DNA of 64,000 nt. Source: Nannocystis pusilla. GTDB taxonomy: Bacteria > Myxococcota_A > Polyangia > Nannocystales > Nannocystaceae. Positions 53,876 to 62,529 of the stretch are shown here, piece by piece (position 1 is the first letter of the stretch; each line of letters begins with the position of its first letter). The translations under genes were made by a program, and so were the position numbers. The notes under the pieces are model-generated. The model ran no database searches and was not told where the DNA came from. It saw only the letters and a list, made by a program, of their open reading frames with translations. Location: positions 3,287,204 to 3,351,203 of the forward strand of contig NZ_JAPNKE010000002.1 in the NCBI RefSeq assembly GCF_026626665.1. Reading direction: 5' to 3'.

Positions 53876-54820
53876 CCACCGTCCACGAGCTCGGCTACCG
53901 CGGCAAGCACTACACCGTCCCCGGCCTCGCCGACGTCGGCGTGCGGATCGAACCTGACCCGAAGGCCAGCCTCCCCGCGCTGCCGGAGGACTCGCCGATC
54001 CTGCAGAAGATCGGCACGGTCTGGGACCTCGAGAACTTCAAGGTCGCGCGCCGACCGGTCGAGCTCGGCCAGGTCCCCGAGGCCGAGCGGGCCGCGCTGA
54101 CGCAGCCCGGCATGCCGCGCACGCTCGACATGCCGATCAAGTTCCCGGGCTCCGACTTCCGCCTGCCCGCCGAGCTCGCGCAGCTGCGCTGGCTCGTCCA
54201 GCGCGTCGCCGACCTCGAGCTCGCGGTCAACCCGCGCCACTACGACGAGTACTACTGCTACCTCACCGTCGATCAGGGCCCCGTCCGCGGCGGCGTGCTG
54301 CAGCGCGAGGCGCCCTGCCACGTCGACGGCTTCCAGGGCGCGCTGGCAGCCCAAGGTCCGCATCAACCACACGTACACCGTGACCGACTGCCTGCCCACG
54401 GCCTACTACGTCCAGCCGTTCGACTTCACCGGCCTCGACGAGGCCAGGCACAACTTCTTCTTCGAGATGAACAACCAGGTCGCCAGGACCCGCAGCGCGC
54501 ACGCCTGGCACGCCCCGCCGTGGGAGCTGACGCTGATGGACGCGTACACCGTGCACCGCGGCGCCGCGGCCGAGGTCGACACCTACCGCACGTGGATCCG
54601 CCTGTCGTTCGAGGTGCGGATCTTCGACCGCCTCGGCAACGCCCACAACCCGATGTTCCGCTACGCCTGGGACATGGTCCCGCGCGACATCGAGGGCCTC
54701 GGCCTGGTCGCCTGGGACCCGGACAGCGACCCCTCGCTGCGCGTGTTCCCGTGGCAGGACGAGCGCGGCGAGCCGCACCCCGATCGCCACACCCGCACCC
54801 AGCCGCGGCTCAAGCCGTGA
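53872..54820 (+). CDS. Putative 2-oxoglutarate/Fe(II)-oxygenase-like protein, one frameshift
   Basis: Read across one break near 54345, this is a protein of about 316 residues. Its middle part shows CHVDGFQG (HxD), then YTVTDCLPTAYYVQPFDF, and later AYTVHRGAAAEV with RTWIRLSFEVRIFDR, which would supply the distal His and the 2-oxoglutarate Arg of a cupin-type dioxygenase. The break is in a GCGC tract and is explained by loss of one GC pair (GGCGCGCTGGCAG for GARWQ). The GTG start overlaps the stop codon of the oxidoreductase gene by four bases, so the two likely act in one small pathway. The substrate is unknown; the family call is moderate. Confidence 0.65.
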
Positions 54821-54830
54821 GCCAGGCAGC

Positions 54831-54859
54831 GACCTGTCCCTGCGGACACGTCACATGTC
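54831..54859. repeat. Palindrome in a 30-base convergent gap
   Basis: GACCTGTCCCTGCGGACACGTCACATGTCGG fills the gap and supplies the stop codon (GACATGTGA read leftward) of the next gene. Confidence 0.75.
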
Positions 54860-55762
54860 GGCCTTGAGCGCGAGCAGCTCGACCCAGCGGCCGTACAGCA
54901 CGTCGGCGCAGTCCTCGAAGTTCGTCTGGACGGTATCCTCGACGGTCTCGGCGTAGACGTACACGCTCGACGCCGTGAACGTCTCGAGGTTGCCGTCGTA
55001 CACGGTGATCTGGTCCACGCCGTCGTTGACGTACACCGTGGCCCGCTCGGTGGTGCCGCACAGCTCGCTGGGGTCCGCCGGGCAGAAGCCGAGGTCGCCG
55101 TCGACGAAGTGCATCGGCGCCCAGAACGCCTCGAGGTCCGCGGCGAACACGTCGTAGCCGATCGCGTAGAACAGCAGCAGGGCGCCGTCGTCGACCGCGT
55201 GGACCGCCACGTGCGTGCGCAGGTCGAGCCCGAACTCCTGCGAGTCGGCCGCGCGGTAGCTGACACGCACGTCGGTCTCGCCGCCGAGCAGCCCCGTGTG
55301 CGGCGTCTCCGTCGCCACCGTCAGCGTCACTGCGTGCACGCCCTCGAGATCGTCGGTGCACTGCAGCGCGATCGCACCGCCGATGATCCCCTGCACGCTG
55401 CAGCGGACGTCGAACTCGCTCGGGTAGGCCTCGGGATCGATCAGGGTCGGCGCGCTCACCTCGACGGCGACCGCGGTCCCCTCCTCGGGTCCGAGGCACC
55501 CCGCCCACGGCGTGCCGGTCGTCGTGAAGGACTCCGCTCCGTGGCTGGTCAGCGCCTCGGTCGAGGTCGTCTGCTGCGGCGGCTCACCGGTGGTCGCGTC
55601 GCCCGAGGTGCTCGTCTCGCTGGAGGAGCCGCCGCTGGAGTCGGTCCCCTCGGTGCCGGAGTAGGCGCCCAGGTCGGCCTTCTGGAGCGTACAAGCGGCC
55701 ACCGGCGCGAGAAGGAGAGAAAACGAGAGGAATCGAGGAATACGAAGGGTCTGGAAAGTCAT
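54851..55762 (-). CDS. Lipoprotein with Ser/Thr/Gly linker, unknown function
   Basis: A 303-residue lipoprotein. The signal MTFQTLRIPRFLSFSLLLAP leads to a lipobox ending at AAC, then a linker of about 60 residues (GTDSSGGSSSETSTSGD). The mature domain is beta-rich with Cys pairs (FDVRCSVQGIIGGAIALQC, FCPADPSELCG) and contains LTVATETPHTGLLGG and DDGALLLFYAIGYDV. The family is not recognised. The last codons, GCC GAC ATG TGA, come from a palindrome copy, so the C-terminal ADM and the stop codon are repeat-derived. It precedes no obvious partner. Confidence 0.72.
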   Translation of the reverse strand: MTFQTLRIPRFLSFSLLLAPVAACTLQKADLGAYSGTEGTDSSGGSSSETSTSGDATTGEPPQQTTSTEALTSHGAESFTTTGTPWAGCLGPEEGTAVAVEVSAPTLIDPEAYPSEFDVRCSVQGIIGGAIALQCTDDLEGVHAVTLTVATETPHTGLLGGETDVRVSYRAADSQEFGLDLRTHVAVHAVDDGALLLFYAIGYDVFAADLEAFWAPMHFVDGDLGFCPADPSELCGTTERATVYVNDGVDQITVYDGNLETFTASSVYVYAETVEDTVQTNFEDCADVLYGRWVELLALKADM

Positions 55763-55874
55763 GGTTAAGTCCGGCCGTACGGGCCGTCATCCATGGTTTC
55801 CCGGCCGAATCGGATTCCGTGAGCGGCCGCGAATTTTCTCCGCCGCGCGGCCGCGCGCCTCCCCGCCAGCGCGT

Positions 55875-55916
55875 GCTCCAGGACATGCCCTCTCGGACAT
55901 GTCCTGAAGATCATGC
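55875..55916. repeat. Palindromes at the 3' end of an FG-GAP gene
   Basis: CCAGGACATGCCC, TCTCGGACATGTCCTGAAG and ATCATG copies lie next to the stop codon of the gene at 55919-57652. Confidence 0.75.
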
Positions 55917-55918
55917 GA

Positions 55919-57652
55919 TCAACCCGGCGGGTTGGGCATGCACAGCCCGCCGCCCTCGATCTGGGCGTTGGTCCGGTAGGTGTTGAAGATCTTCCAGTTG
56001 TCGACCGGCGTCGTCGGCAGCGTGCTGTCCTCGCGCACGTTGGTGACGTAGTAGGCGTGCTGGTTCCAGATCCGGCGCGCCTGGATCCACCGGTCCTCGG
56101 CGTCGCGCAGCACCTGCAGGGCCGGCTGCCCCGACAGCGACACCACCAGGATCTCGGCCGAGCCGTCGTTGTCGACGTCGGCCACGATCGGGTACTCGCT
56201 CAGCGTGTAGCTGACGCGCGCCTGCGTCAGCACGACCTGGCCGGTGACGCCGTCGTAGATGCGGAAGTTCTGCTCGTCGGCGTACATCGCCTCGGCCACG
56301 CCGTCGCCGAGGAAGTCGAACGCGGTGCCGCCGGCCGCGCCCGAGCTGTCGACGACCTGCGACTGCCACAGCACGGTGGCCGGGTTGCCCTCGTAGACGG
56401 CGTAGAAGGCGCTCGACGACGACGCGTACTCCGGCTGACTGTCGCCGTCGAAGTCGTGCACCGTGCCGGGCCGCATCCACGTCAGGTAGCCCGCCGGCTG
56501 CACCCCGGTCGGCGTCGCCGGGCCCCACTTCACCGTGCCGTCGTGCTCGAGCATCCACAGCCCCTGGCCCGAGGTGATGAACACCTCCGGGAACGGGTCG
56601 TCGTCGAGGTTGGCGATCTGCGGGATCGCCTGCGCGGTCACTTGCGGGTACTTCTCCCAGTACACCGAGCCGTCGTGGCGATACGCCGAGTGGCCGGTCA
56701 CGACCTCCATCTTGCCGTCGCCGTCGAGGTCGACGCCGACGCTCGCCTCGAGCTCGCCCGGCTGCGGGTTGGTCTGCGCCCACAGCAGCACGCCGTTGTG
56801 GTCGTAGACCTCGTGGTTGAAGATGATCTCGGCGTCGCCGTCGGCGTCGAGGTCATGGATCGCGACCGCCCCGGTCTCGCGGTAGAACTGGTCGTACTGG
56901 CCGCCGTCGGTCGTATTGGTCCACTTCAGCGTGCCGTCGTGTTCGAACGCCTTGAGGCGGTAGGTCCCGCCGCTGTTCCAGATCGCCACGATCTCCGGCA
57001 GGCCGTCGTTGTCGATGTCGGCGAACGCCGGCGTGGCGAAGCACGACAGGCTCTCGCTCGTCGGGATCGCGTAGTGCTGGGTCCCGGTCGCGCCGTCGAG
57101 CACGAACAGCTCGCAGATCTGGCCGTAACCGATCGTCGGTCCGGCGACGAACAGCACGTCGGGGACGTCGCACAGATCGATCTCCCCGTCGGCGTTGTCG
57201 TCGGTGAAGTTGCCGACCAGCGGCGTCACCATCGACTGCAGGTTGGCGCCGAACGACCACTGCAGCGCCGGCGCGAAGCTGTCGGGCGCCGCCTCCATCT
57301 CGCAGTCGCCGATCGCGTCCATGTCGCCCTGCACCTTGCACACGTTGCCGGGCGGCGGCCCGCCCGTCTCGCCGAGGTCGTTGGCGCCGAGGTCGAACTT
57401 GATCCCGCCGGTGTTCTCGGTCGTCGTCACCGCCTCCGTCGTCGAGCTGCCGGACTCGCTGCCGCCGGTGGTCGGCGCCTCCGTCCCGCTGCTCGTGGTG
57501 ACGCTCTCGGTGGTGATGCCCGGCGTCGTCGCAGTCACCGTCGCGCCCGTCATCGTCATCGCCCCCGCGGTCGCGCTCTCGCGTTCGTCGTCGCCGCAGG
57601 CGGCCAGCAGCAGGGGAACAGACACCAGAGAACGACGCACAAGTGAGGTCAT
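55919..57652 (-). CDS. FG-GAP/VCBS repeat lipoprotein
   Basis: A 577-residue paralogue of the protein at 44103-45774, intact in a single frame. The signal MTSLVRRSLVSVPLLLAAC ends in a lipobox. The linker is Ser/Thr/Gly-rich (GSESGSSTTEAVTTTE). The propeller has FG-GAP units with calcium loops (DIDNDGLPEIVA, DLDADGDAEIIF, DLDGDGKMEVV, DVDNDGSAEIL). The tail is IFNTYRTNAQIEGG with CMPNPPG. It shares the KVQGDMD..GDCEM..PDSFAPALQW start of the mature domain with its paralogue. Calcium-dependent adhesion or ligand binding at the cell surface is likely. TACCCT ends 5 bases before the ATG at 57652. Confidence 0.88.
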   Translation of the reverse strand: MTSLVRRSLVSVPLLLAACGDDERESATAGAMTMTGATVTATTPGITTESVTTSSGTEAPTTGGSESGSSTTEAVTTTENTGGIKFDLGANDLGETGGPPPGNVCKVQGDMDAIGDCEMEAAPDSFAPALQWSFGANLQSMVTPLVGNFTDDNADGEIDLCDVPDVLFVAGPTIGYGQICELFVLDGATGTQHYAIPTSESLSCFATPAFADIDNDGLPEIVAIWNSGGTYRLKAFEHDGTLKWTNTTDGGQYDQFYRETGAVAIHDLDADGDAEIIFNHEVYDHNGVLLWAQTNPQPGELEASVGVDLDGDGKMEVVTGHSAYRHDGSVYWEKYPQVTAQAIPQIANLDDDPFPEVFITSGQGLWMLEHDGTVKWGPATPTGVQPAGYLTWMRPGTVHDFDGDSQPEYASSSSAFYAVYEGNPATVLWQSQVVDSSGAAGGTAFDFLGDGVAEAMYADEQNFRIYDGVTGQVVLTQARVSYTLSEYPIVADVDNDGSAEILVVSLSGQPALQVLRDAEDRWIQARRIWNQHAYYVTNVREDSTLPTTPVDNWKIFNTYRTNAQIEGGGLCMPNPPG

Positions 57653-57972
57653 GCCGCAGGGTACCGGGCTTCACCTGCCGGATCCACGAGGCCGCCGCCG
57701 ACGTGAGCAAGCGCGGGCGAACCCGGACCGGGCCCCCGCCCGCACCCGGGGATCTTCGGCGTCGATCCGGCGCATCCCCGTGCGCGCGCGGGCGCCGGTG
57801 CGCCTGCGCGCGCTCGCGTCCGCTGGACCGCATATGTCCTTTCGGCCAGCCTCCCCTCCGCACCTGCGCGCGCGACCTGACGGCGCTGTCACCTCGCGCG
57901 GCGCGCCCCGCCGCCTTTGCCGCGCCCCCGCGGCTTGACGCGCTCTTCCGCCTCGGATCATTGTGTGTGCGC
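57653..57972. other. Divergent intergenic region
   Basis: This 320-base gap has the TACCCT -10 for the leftward gene at its left end (57663-57658). A half palindrome lies at 57831-57850 (CATATGTCCTTTCGGCCAG). No gene is supported. Confidence 0.6.
57658..57663 (-). promoter_or_regulatory. -10 element TACCCT
   Basis: It ends 5 bases before the ATG at 57652. Confidence 0.5.
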
Positions 57973-59697
57973 ATGCACGTCTGGCCTGCCGCGGCCGGCG
58001 CGATCACCCTGGTCGCCGCGGCCGTCCTCGCCTTCGAGGGCGGCGCGCTCACGCGGATGGTCGCACCTGTCCCGTACGCCATGTCCCTCGGGACCGGCGA
58101 CGGCGAGCCGCGGCGCGACGCCTACGTCGAGGTCGTCGTGGTCCCGGACGAGCTGCCGCCGCCGACCGCCGAGGAGCGGCTGCTGTCGCGCCTCGAGGCG
58201 GTCAGCCGCGCCGTCGAGCAGGTGCGGGGCGGCGCCGGGGGCCCGCCGATCGCCCTCGACACCGCCGGGCTCGACACCGCGATCCGCAAGATCGTCGCCC
58301 CGCTCGAGCGGCTCGCCTCGGTCAGCGTCCACGTCCGCGACCTCGCCAGCGACACCGTCCTGTTCGACTTCCAGGGCGACGTCCCGCTCAACCCGGCCAG
58401 CAACAACAAGCTGCTGACCACCGCCGCCGCGCTCGACCTGCTCGGGGCCGACTACCGGTTCGAGACCCGCGTCTTGCGGCACGGCGAGGACCTCGTGGTC
58501 GTCGGCGAGGGCGACCCGAGCTTCGACCACGTGGCTCTGGCCGCGCTCGCCGACGAGATCGCCGCGCGCACCGACCTCGCCTCGTTGACGCGGATCGTCG
58601 TCGACGACGACGCCTTTTCGCCGCGCCGGCTGGCCCCCGGCTTCTCCGACACCGCGATCGGCCTGTCGTACCAGGCCCCGAGCGGCGCGCTCAGCCTCGA
58701 CTTCAACACCGTCGAGATCACCGTCGCGCCCGCCGCCGAGGGTCCGGTCGTCAAGCTCTTCCCCGACAGCACCCACGTCGTCATCGACAACCGCGCGACC
58801 ATCGGCAGCGGCGTGCCCACGGTCCGCACCTACGCGCGCGGCGAGGGCGACGCGCTCGAGACCGTCGTCGAGGTCACCGGCAAGATCCGTCGGCGCGCCA
58901 AGCCGGTGCTCGTGCGCCGGCGGATCTCCGACCCCGGCCTCTACACCGGCGGCGCCCTCGCGGTCATGCTCGCCGCGCGCAGCCAGGACGCCCCGCTGCC
59001 GGTCGTCCGCGGTCGCGCGCCGACCTACGGCCACGGCGCCGAGCCGGTCACGCGCCGCGACTCGGCCCCGCTCGCGGTCATCGCCGCCGACGCCCTCGCC
59101 TTCTCCAACAACTTCATGGCCGAGCAGCTGCTGCGCACCGTCGGCTGGCGCGTGACCCAGAGCCCCGGCGACTGGGACAACGGCTCGCAGGTCGTGCTCG
59201 GCTACTGGCGCGCGCTCGGCCTCGACCCCAACGCGCTGGTGTTCGAGAACGGCTCCGGCATGTCGGACCTCGGCCGCGTCACCACCAGCGGGCTCGTCGA
59301 TCTCATCGCCGTCGCCGGCCGCGTGCGCGCCGAGGAGGGCGGCCTCCTGTCCGCCCTGCCCGTCGCCGGCGAGCGCGGCACCATGGTGTCGCGCCTGCGC
59401 AAGTCGGGCAAGCGCGTGCGCGCCAAGACCGGCACCCTCGACGGCGTCAGCGGCCTCACCGGGGTCATCACCGCCGAGGACGGCACGCCGCAGGTCGGCT
59501 TCTCGATCCTCATCAACGTCGACGACGGCCGCGTCGCCGTGGCCGCCAAGCGCAAGCGCGCCGAGGACAAGATCGTCATGACCGTCCTGCGCCACCTCGA
59601 CGCCTGGGCCGCCGCCGGCGGGGCCAGCAAGCCGACCGCAGCGGCCGCCGCCCCGGCTCCCGCGAGCGCCGCCCCGGCCGACCCGCCCGCGGGCTGA
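57973..59697 (+). CDS. dacB: D-alanyl-D-alanine carboxypeptidase/endopeptidase, PBP4 (S13) family
   Basis: A 574-residue periplasmic enzyme that trims or splits peptidoglycan peptides. The start has a hydrophobic signal segment (AAGAITLVAAAVLAF). The S13 active site is present: SxxK in LNPASNNKLLTT, SxN in FSNNFMAEQLLR, and KTG in RAKTGTLDGVSGL. The large insertion domain typical of class C PBPs (TRIVVDDDAFSPRRLAPGF, NTVEITVAPA) lies between the first two motifs. The C-terminus adds an Ala/Pro tail. A palindrome-like CCTGTCCCGTACGCCATGTCC in codons 30-40 sits in the spacer after the signal. The start at 57973 is the closest ATG to the signal segment. Confidence 0.88.
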   Translation: MHVWPAAAGAITLVAAAVLAFEGGALTRMVAPVPYAMSLGTGDGEPRRDAYVEVVVVPDELPPPTAEERLLSRLEAVSRAVEQVRGGAGGPPIALDTAGLDTAIRKIVAPLERLASVSVHVRDLASDTVLFDFQGDVPLNPASNNKLLTTAAALDLLGADYRFETRVLRHGEDLVVVGEGDPSFDHVALAALADEIAARTDLASLTRIVVDDDAFSPRRLAPGFSDTAIGLSYQAPSGALSLDFNTVEITVAPAAEGPVVKLFPDSTHVVIDNRATIGSGVPTVRTYARGEGDALETVVEVTGKIRRRAKPVLVRRRISDPGLYTGGALAVMLAARSQDAPLPVVRGRAPTYGHGAEPVTRRDSAPLAVIAADALAFSNNFMAEQLLRTVGWRVTQSPGDWDNGSQVVLGYWRALGLDPNALVFENGSGMSDLGRVTTSGLVDLIAVAGRVRAEEGGLLSALPVAGERGTMVSRLRKSGKRVRAKTGTLDGVSGLTGVITAEDGTPQVGFSILINVDDGRVAVAAKRKRAEDKIVMTVLRHLDAWAAAGGASKPTAAAAAPAPASAAPADPPAG

Positions 59698-59699
59698 GC

Positions 59700-59767
59700 C
59701 TGTCCGAACGAGCATGTCCCCGAGGACCTGCCCGTTCGGACCTGTCCCCGGGGACCTGCCCCGAAGC
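59700..59767. repeat. Palindrome cluster in convergent gap
   Basis: The arms TGTCCGAACGAGCATGTCC, CGTTCGGACCTGTCC and CCCCGGGGACCTG lie in the 86-base gap between convergent genes. Confidence 0.75.
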
Positions 59768-59783
59768 GCTCACGCGCCCCGGC

Positions 59784-61253
59784 TCACAGCGCGGTGCAGT
59801 CGGTCGGCTCGTGGATCACGCACGGCTCGGCCAGCGGCTCGCCGTCCAGGCGGGCGGTGACCCAATCCAGGATGTACGGCACCGCCTGCAGCACCGAGTC
59901 GCCGTGGCCGGCGCCGGCGCAGTCGATGTGCTCGAGCTGGTAGCCCTGGTCGCACAGGCGCGGCAGGTCGGCCTTGACCACCGGCGTGTAGACCAGGTCG
60001 TCGACCTCGCCCTGCTGGATCAGCGTCGGCGTGATCTTCAGCAGCGGCACCTCGGACTCGCCGAGCGTGGCCTGGCGCAGGAAGCAGCCCCAGTCGCCGA
60101 GCGCCTCCCAGTCGCGGGCGACCACCGCGTCGATGAACGACTGCGTGTAGACCTGGTTCGTCCCGGTGATCTCCGGCGGCAGGTCGAAGCTGCAGCCGCC
60201 TTCCATCAACATCGGCAGCGTCGTGGCCACGTCGATCGGGGGCCCCGGGCTGAGCACCTCGCTGAGGTCGCCCTGGCGGCCGGTCCAGTCCCAGCCGCCG
60301 ACGACCGCGGCGGCGAGCGCGCCGGTGGTCGGCCCGAACACCGTCGCGCCGTGCTCCGTCAGCCCGACCGCGTCGGTCGGCGGCACCGCGGCCACGTTGG
60401 CGACGATGTTGAGCTCGGGCGCGTAGTGAGGCGCGTAGCGGTCGGCCCACAGCGTGGCGAAGCCGCCCTCGGAGGCCCCGAACAGGACCACGTCGTCGCC
60501 CGGCAAGCTCGGCAGATCCATGTTGCCGGCGGCCAGCTGATACAGCGCGCGGATCGAGTCGAGCGTGGCGATCGCCGTCGGCTCGGGCACGATGTACGGG
60601 TGCAGGCGGTTCGACGCCGGGCCCCAGCCGTTCATGCCGATGTAGTCCGGCGCGACCGAGACGAAGCCCTTGGCCGCGAGGATCAGCGGCACCTGGAAGC
60701 CCATCGGATCCTTGGTCGGCGCGCACGCGTCGGTGAAGCCGCTGGTCCCGTGGGCCCACACCACCACCGGCCGCTCCTCCGGCGCGTCCAGCAGCGGGAA
60801 CGACACGAAGCCGGTGGTCTCGTGCTTCTCGCCGCGATCCTGGGTGACGTAGCGGATCTTGTAGACCCGCGCCCCGAAGTCGGCCTCGCCCAGCGCGGTG
60901 AAGCCGTTCTGCTCGAGCAGGTCGGTGATCGTCGGCGCGTCGAGCTCGATGACCTGCTCGAAGTCGATGATCTCGCCCATGCCGTCGGACGGGAGCCACT
61001 CGAACGGCGGCGCTCCGCAACCGCCGACCGGGACCTCGTCGCCGGTGGTGCCCGTCGAGGTGTCGCCGGTGGTCGAGTCCGTGCTCGTCTCGGTCGTCGT
61101 CGGCGTCACGTCGGTGGTGGTCGCCGGCGTGTCGGTCGTGCTCGTCGGGTCCGTCTCGGTCCCGGCGGCGCTGTCGGTGGTGTTGAGATCGTCGCCACAC
61201 CCGGCCGCCAGCGCGCAGGCGACGACGAGCGGCGTCACATTTCGGTAGACCAT
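59784..61253 (-). CDS. Alpha/beta-hydrolase lipoprotein (secretory lipase-like)
   Basis: A 489-residue lipoprotein. MVYRNVTPLVVACALAAGC carries the lipobox, then a Thr/Asp/Ser linker of about 60 residues. The hydrolase domain has the oxyanion region VVWAHGTSGFTDAC, the nucleophile elbow FGASEGGFAT (GxSxG) and the catalytic His in CAGAGHGDSVL. Two Cys pairs probably brace the fold. The layout resembles fungal-type secretory (LIP) lipases, so ester or lipid hydrolysis outside the cell is likely. In-frame ATGs at 61262 and 61265 are alternatives. TACCCT (61295-61290) overlaps the -10 of the divergent gene. Confidence 0.85.
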   Translation of the reverse strand: MVYRNVTPLVVACALAAGCGDDLNTTDSAAGTETDPTSTTDTPATTTDVTPTTTETSTDSTTGDTSTGTTGDEVPVGGCGAPPFEWLPSDGMGEIIDFEQVIELDAPTITDLLEQNGFTALGEADFGARVYKIRYVTQDRGEKHETTGFVSFPLLDAPEERPVVVWAHGTSGFTDACAPTKDPMGFQVPLILAAKGFVSVAPDYIGMNGWGPASNRLHPYIVPEPTAIATLDSIRALYQLAAGNMDLPSLPGDDVVLFGASEGGFATLWADRYAPHYAPELNIVANVAAVPPTDAVGLTEHGATVFGPTTGALAAAVVGGWDWTGRQGDLSEVLSPGPPIDVATTLPMLMEGGCSFDLPPEITGTNQVYTQSFIDAVVARDWEALGDWGCFLRQATLGESEVPLLKITPTLIQQGEVDDLVYTPVVKADLPRLCDQGYQLEHIDCAGAGHGDSVLQAVPYILDWVTARLDGEPLAEPCVIHEPTDCTAL

Positions 61254-61289
61254 GGGTGACATCATCGCCCACTGCCGCGCGCGCCCGCC

Positions 61290-61299
61290 AGGGTAAAGT
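61290..61299. promoter_or_regulatory. Overlapping divergent -10 elements
   Basis: AGGGTAAAGT reads TACCCT leftward (61295-61290) and TAAAGT rightward (61294-61299). The rightward one ends 9 bases before the ATG at 61309. Confidence 0.55.
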
Positions 61300-61308
61300 G
61301 CGGCTGGC

Positions 61309-62268
61309 ATGAACCGACCTTCACGTCCCGGCCTTCTCACGTTCATGGCGCGGACCCCTGGAGCCCTCGCGCTGCTCGCCGCGCTGCTCGGACCCGCTTC
61401 GGGGTGCGACCGGACCACGACCGAACCCGCGCCGGCGCAGCCGGCCTCCCCCGCCCCGCCCGCGCCCGCCCCGGCCGAGCCGCCCGCGCCCGTGATCCAT
61501 GACCTGCCCGAAAAGACAGCTGCGGCGCCGGCCCCCGTCAGCCCGCCCGAGGCCGCCGCGCGCCCGCTCTACTACGACGGCGAGCTCACCCCCGCAGACC
61601 TCTCCGGCCGGACCCTGCGCGAGCTCACGCTGATGCGCAACACGATCTACGCGCGCGCGGGCCAGAGCTTCCGCAAGCCGTGGCTCGACCAGCACTTCCG
61701 CCGCTTCGACTGGTACGCCCCGGCCCCCACGCCCGACCTCGGCAAGCTCACGCCCACCGACTACACCAACGCCCGCGCGATCGTCGACCACGAGCGAGCG
61801 ATCCCCAGAGACACGCTGGTGTCGCAGCAGAAGGCCCTCCTCGACAAGAAGGCCGCCGGCCCGCTCAGCCCGGAGGAGGACATCGAGCTCGAGCTGCTCG
61901 CGGTCCACCTCGGCGGCTGGACTGCCGACCCCGAGCTCAAGCCCGAAGACCTGTCGCCGCTCGCCGACCCGACCCAGCTCGACGCGCTGCTGAGCGCCAA
62001 CCAGCTGGCGACGCTGTCGCTGCGCGACCTGAGGATGCTGCGCAACACCATCTACGCCCGCCGCGGCCGGCCGTTCCGCTCGGTCCTGCTGTTCCAGCAC
62101 TTCAGCATGATGGAGTGGTACACGCCCGACGAGGCGTACACCGACGCGAAGCTGACGCCGATCGACCGCAAGAACATCCGCCTGCTCCAGAGCGTGGAGA
62201 AAGCCAGCGGCGGGCCCCTCACCGACTACGAGCACAAGGTCGAAGAGGGCTGGTTCTTCGCCGCCTGA
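61309..62268 (+). CDS. Lipoprotein with two YARHG domains
   Basis: A 319-residue lipoprotein. The signal segment (ALALLAALLGPASGC) has a lipobox at about residue 33, then a Pro/Ala spacer. Two YARHG domains follow: LTLMRNTIYARAGQSFRKPW with WYAP, and LRMLRNTIYARRGRPFRSV with WYTP. YARHG domains occur in extracellular proteins of many bacteria and are thought to bind cell-wall or other surface ligands; their exact ligand is not established. The ATG at 61309 starts 9 bases after TAAAGT. A strong palindrome follows the gene. Confidence 0.85.
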   Translation: MNRPSRPGLLTFMARTPGALALLAALLGPASGCDRTTTEPAPAQPASPAPPAPAPAEPPAPVIHDLPEKTAAAPAPVSPPEAAARPLYYDGELTPADLSGRTLRELTLMRNTIYARAGQSFRKPWLDQHFRRFDWYAPAPTPDLGKLTPTDYTNARAIVDHERAIPRDTLVSQQKALLDKKAAGPLSPEEDIELELLAVHLGGWTADPELKPEDLSPLADPTQLDALLSANQLATLSLRDLRMLRNTIYARRGRPFRSVLLFQHFSMMEWYTPDEAYTDAKLTPIDRKNIRLLQSVEKASGGPLTDYEHKVEEGWFFAA

Positions 62269-62319
62269 TGAACAGGCAGCGCCCCGGGCGGGCGCAGGAA
62301 CCATCTTCGAGCGCGACCT

Positions 62320-62383
62320 AAAGAGCATGCCCGATCGGGCATGCTCCAATGTTTATGTCTTCTCGAACATGTCATGGAAGACA
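62320..62383. repeat. Palindrome cluster in convergent gap
   Basis: A perfect 24-base palindrome (GAGCATGCCCGA and its complement, 62323-62346) is followed by a weaker GTCTTC..GAACATGTCATGGAAGAC pair. The rest of the 261-base gap shows nothing else. Confidence 0.85.
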
Positions 62384-62529
62384 GACCTGACCGAGCGCGC
62401 GAGCGAGGTGTGGCCGACGGCGCGAGCGACGGGCGCGCGAGGTGTCGTCGGCGGCGAGGAGCGCGGGGCGGCGGTCGCCTTCACCACGAGCACCGTGCGC
62501 TCGCGTCACAGCCGCTCGGCGAACCTCGC

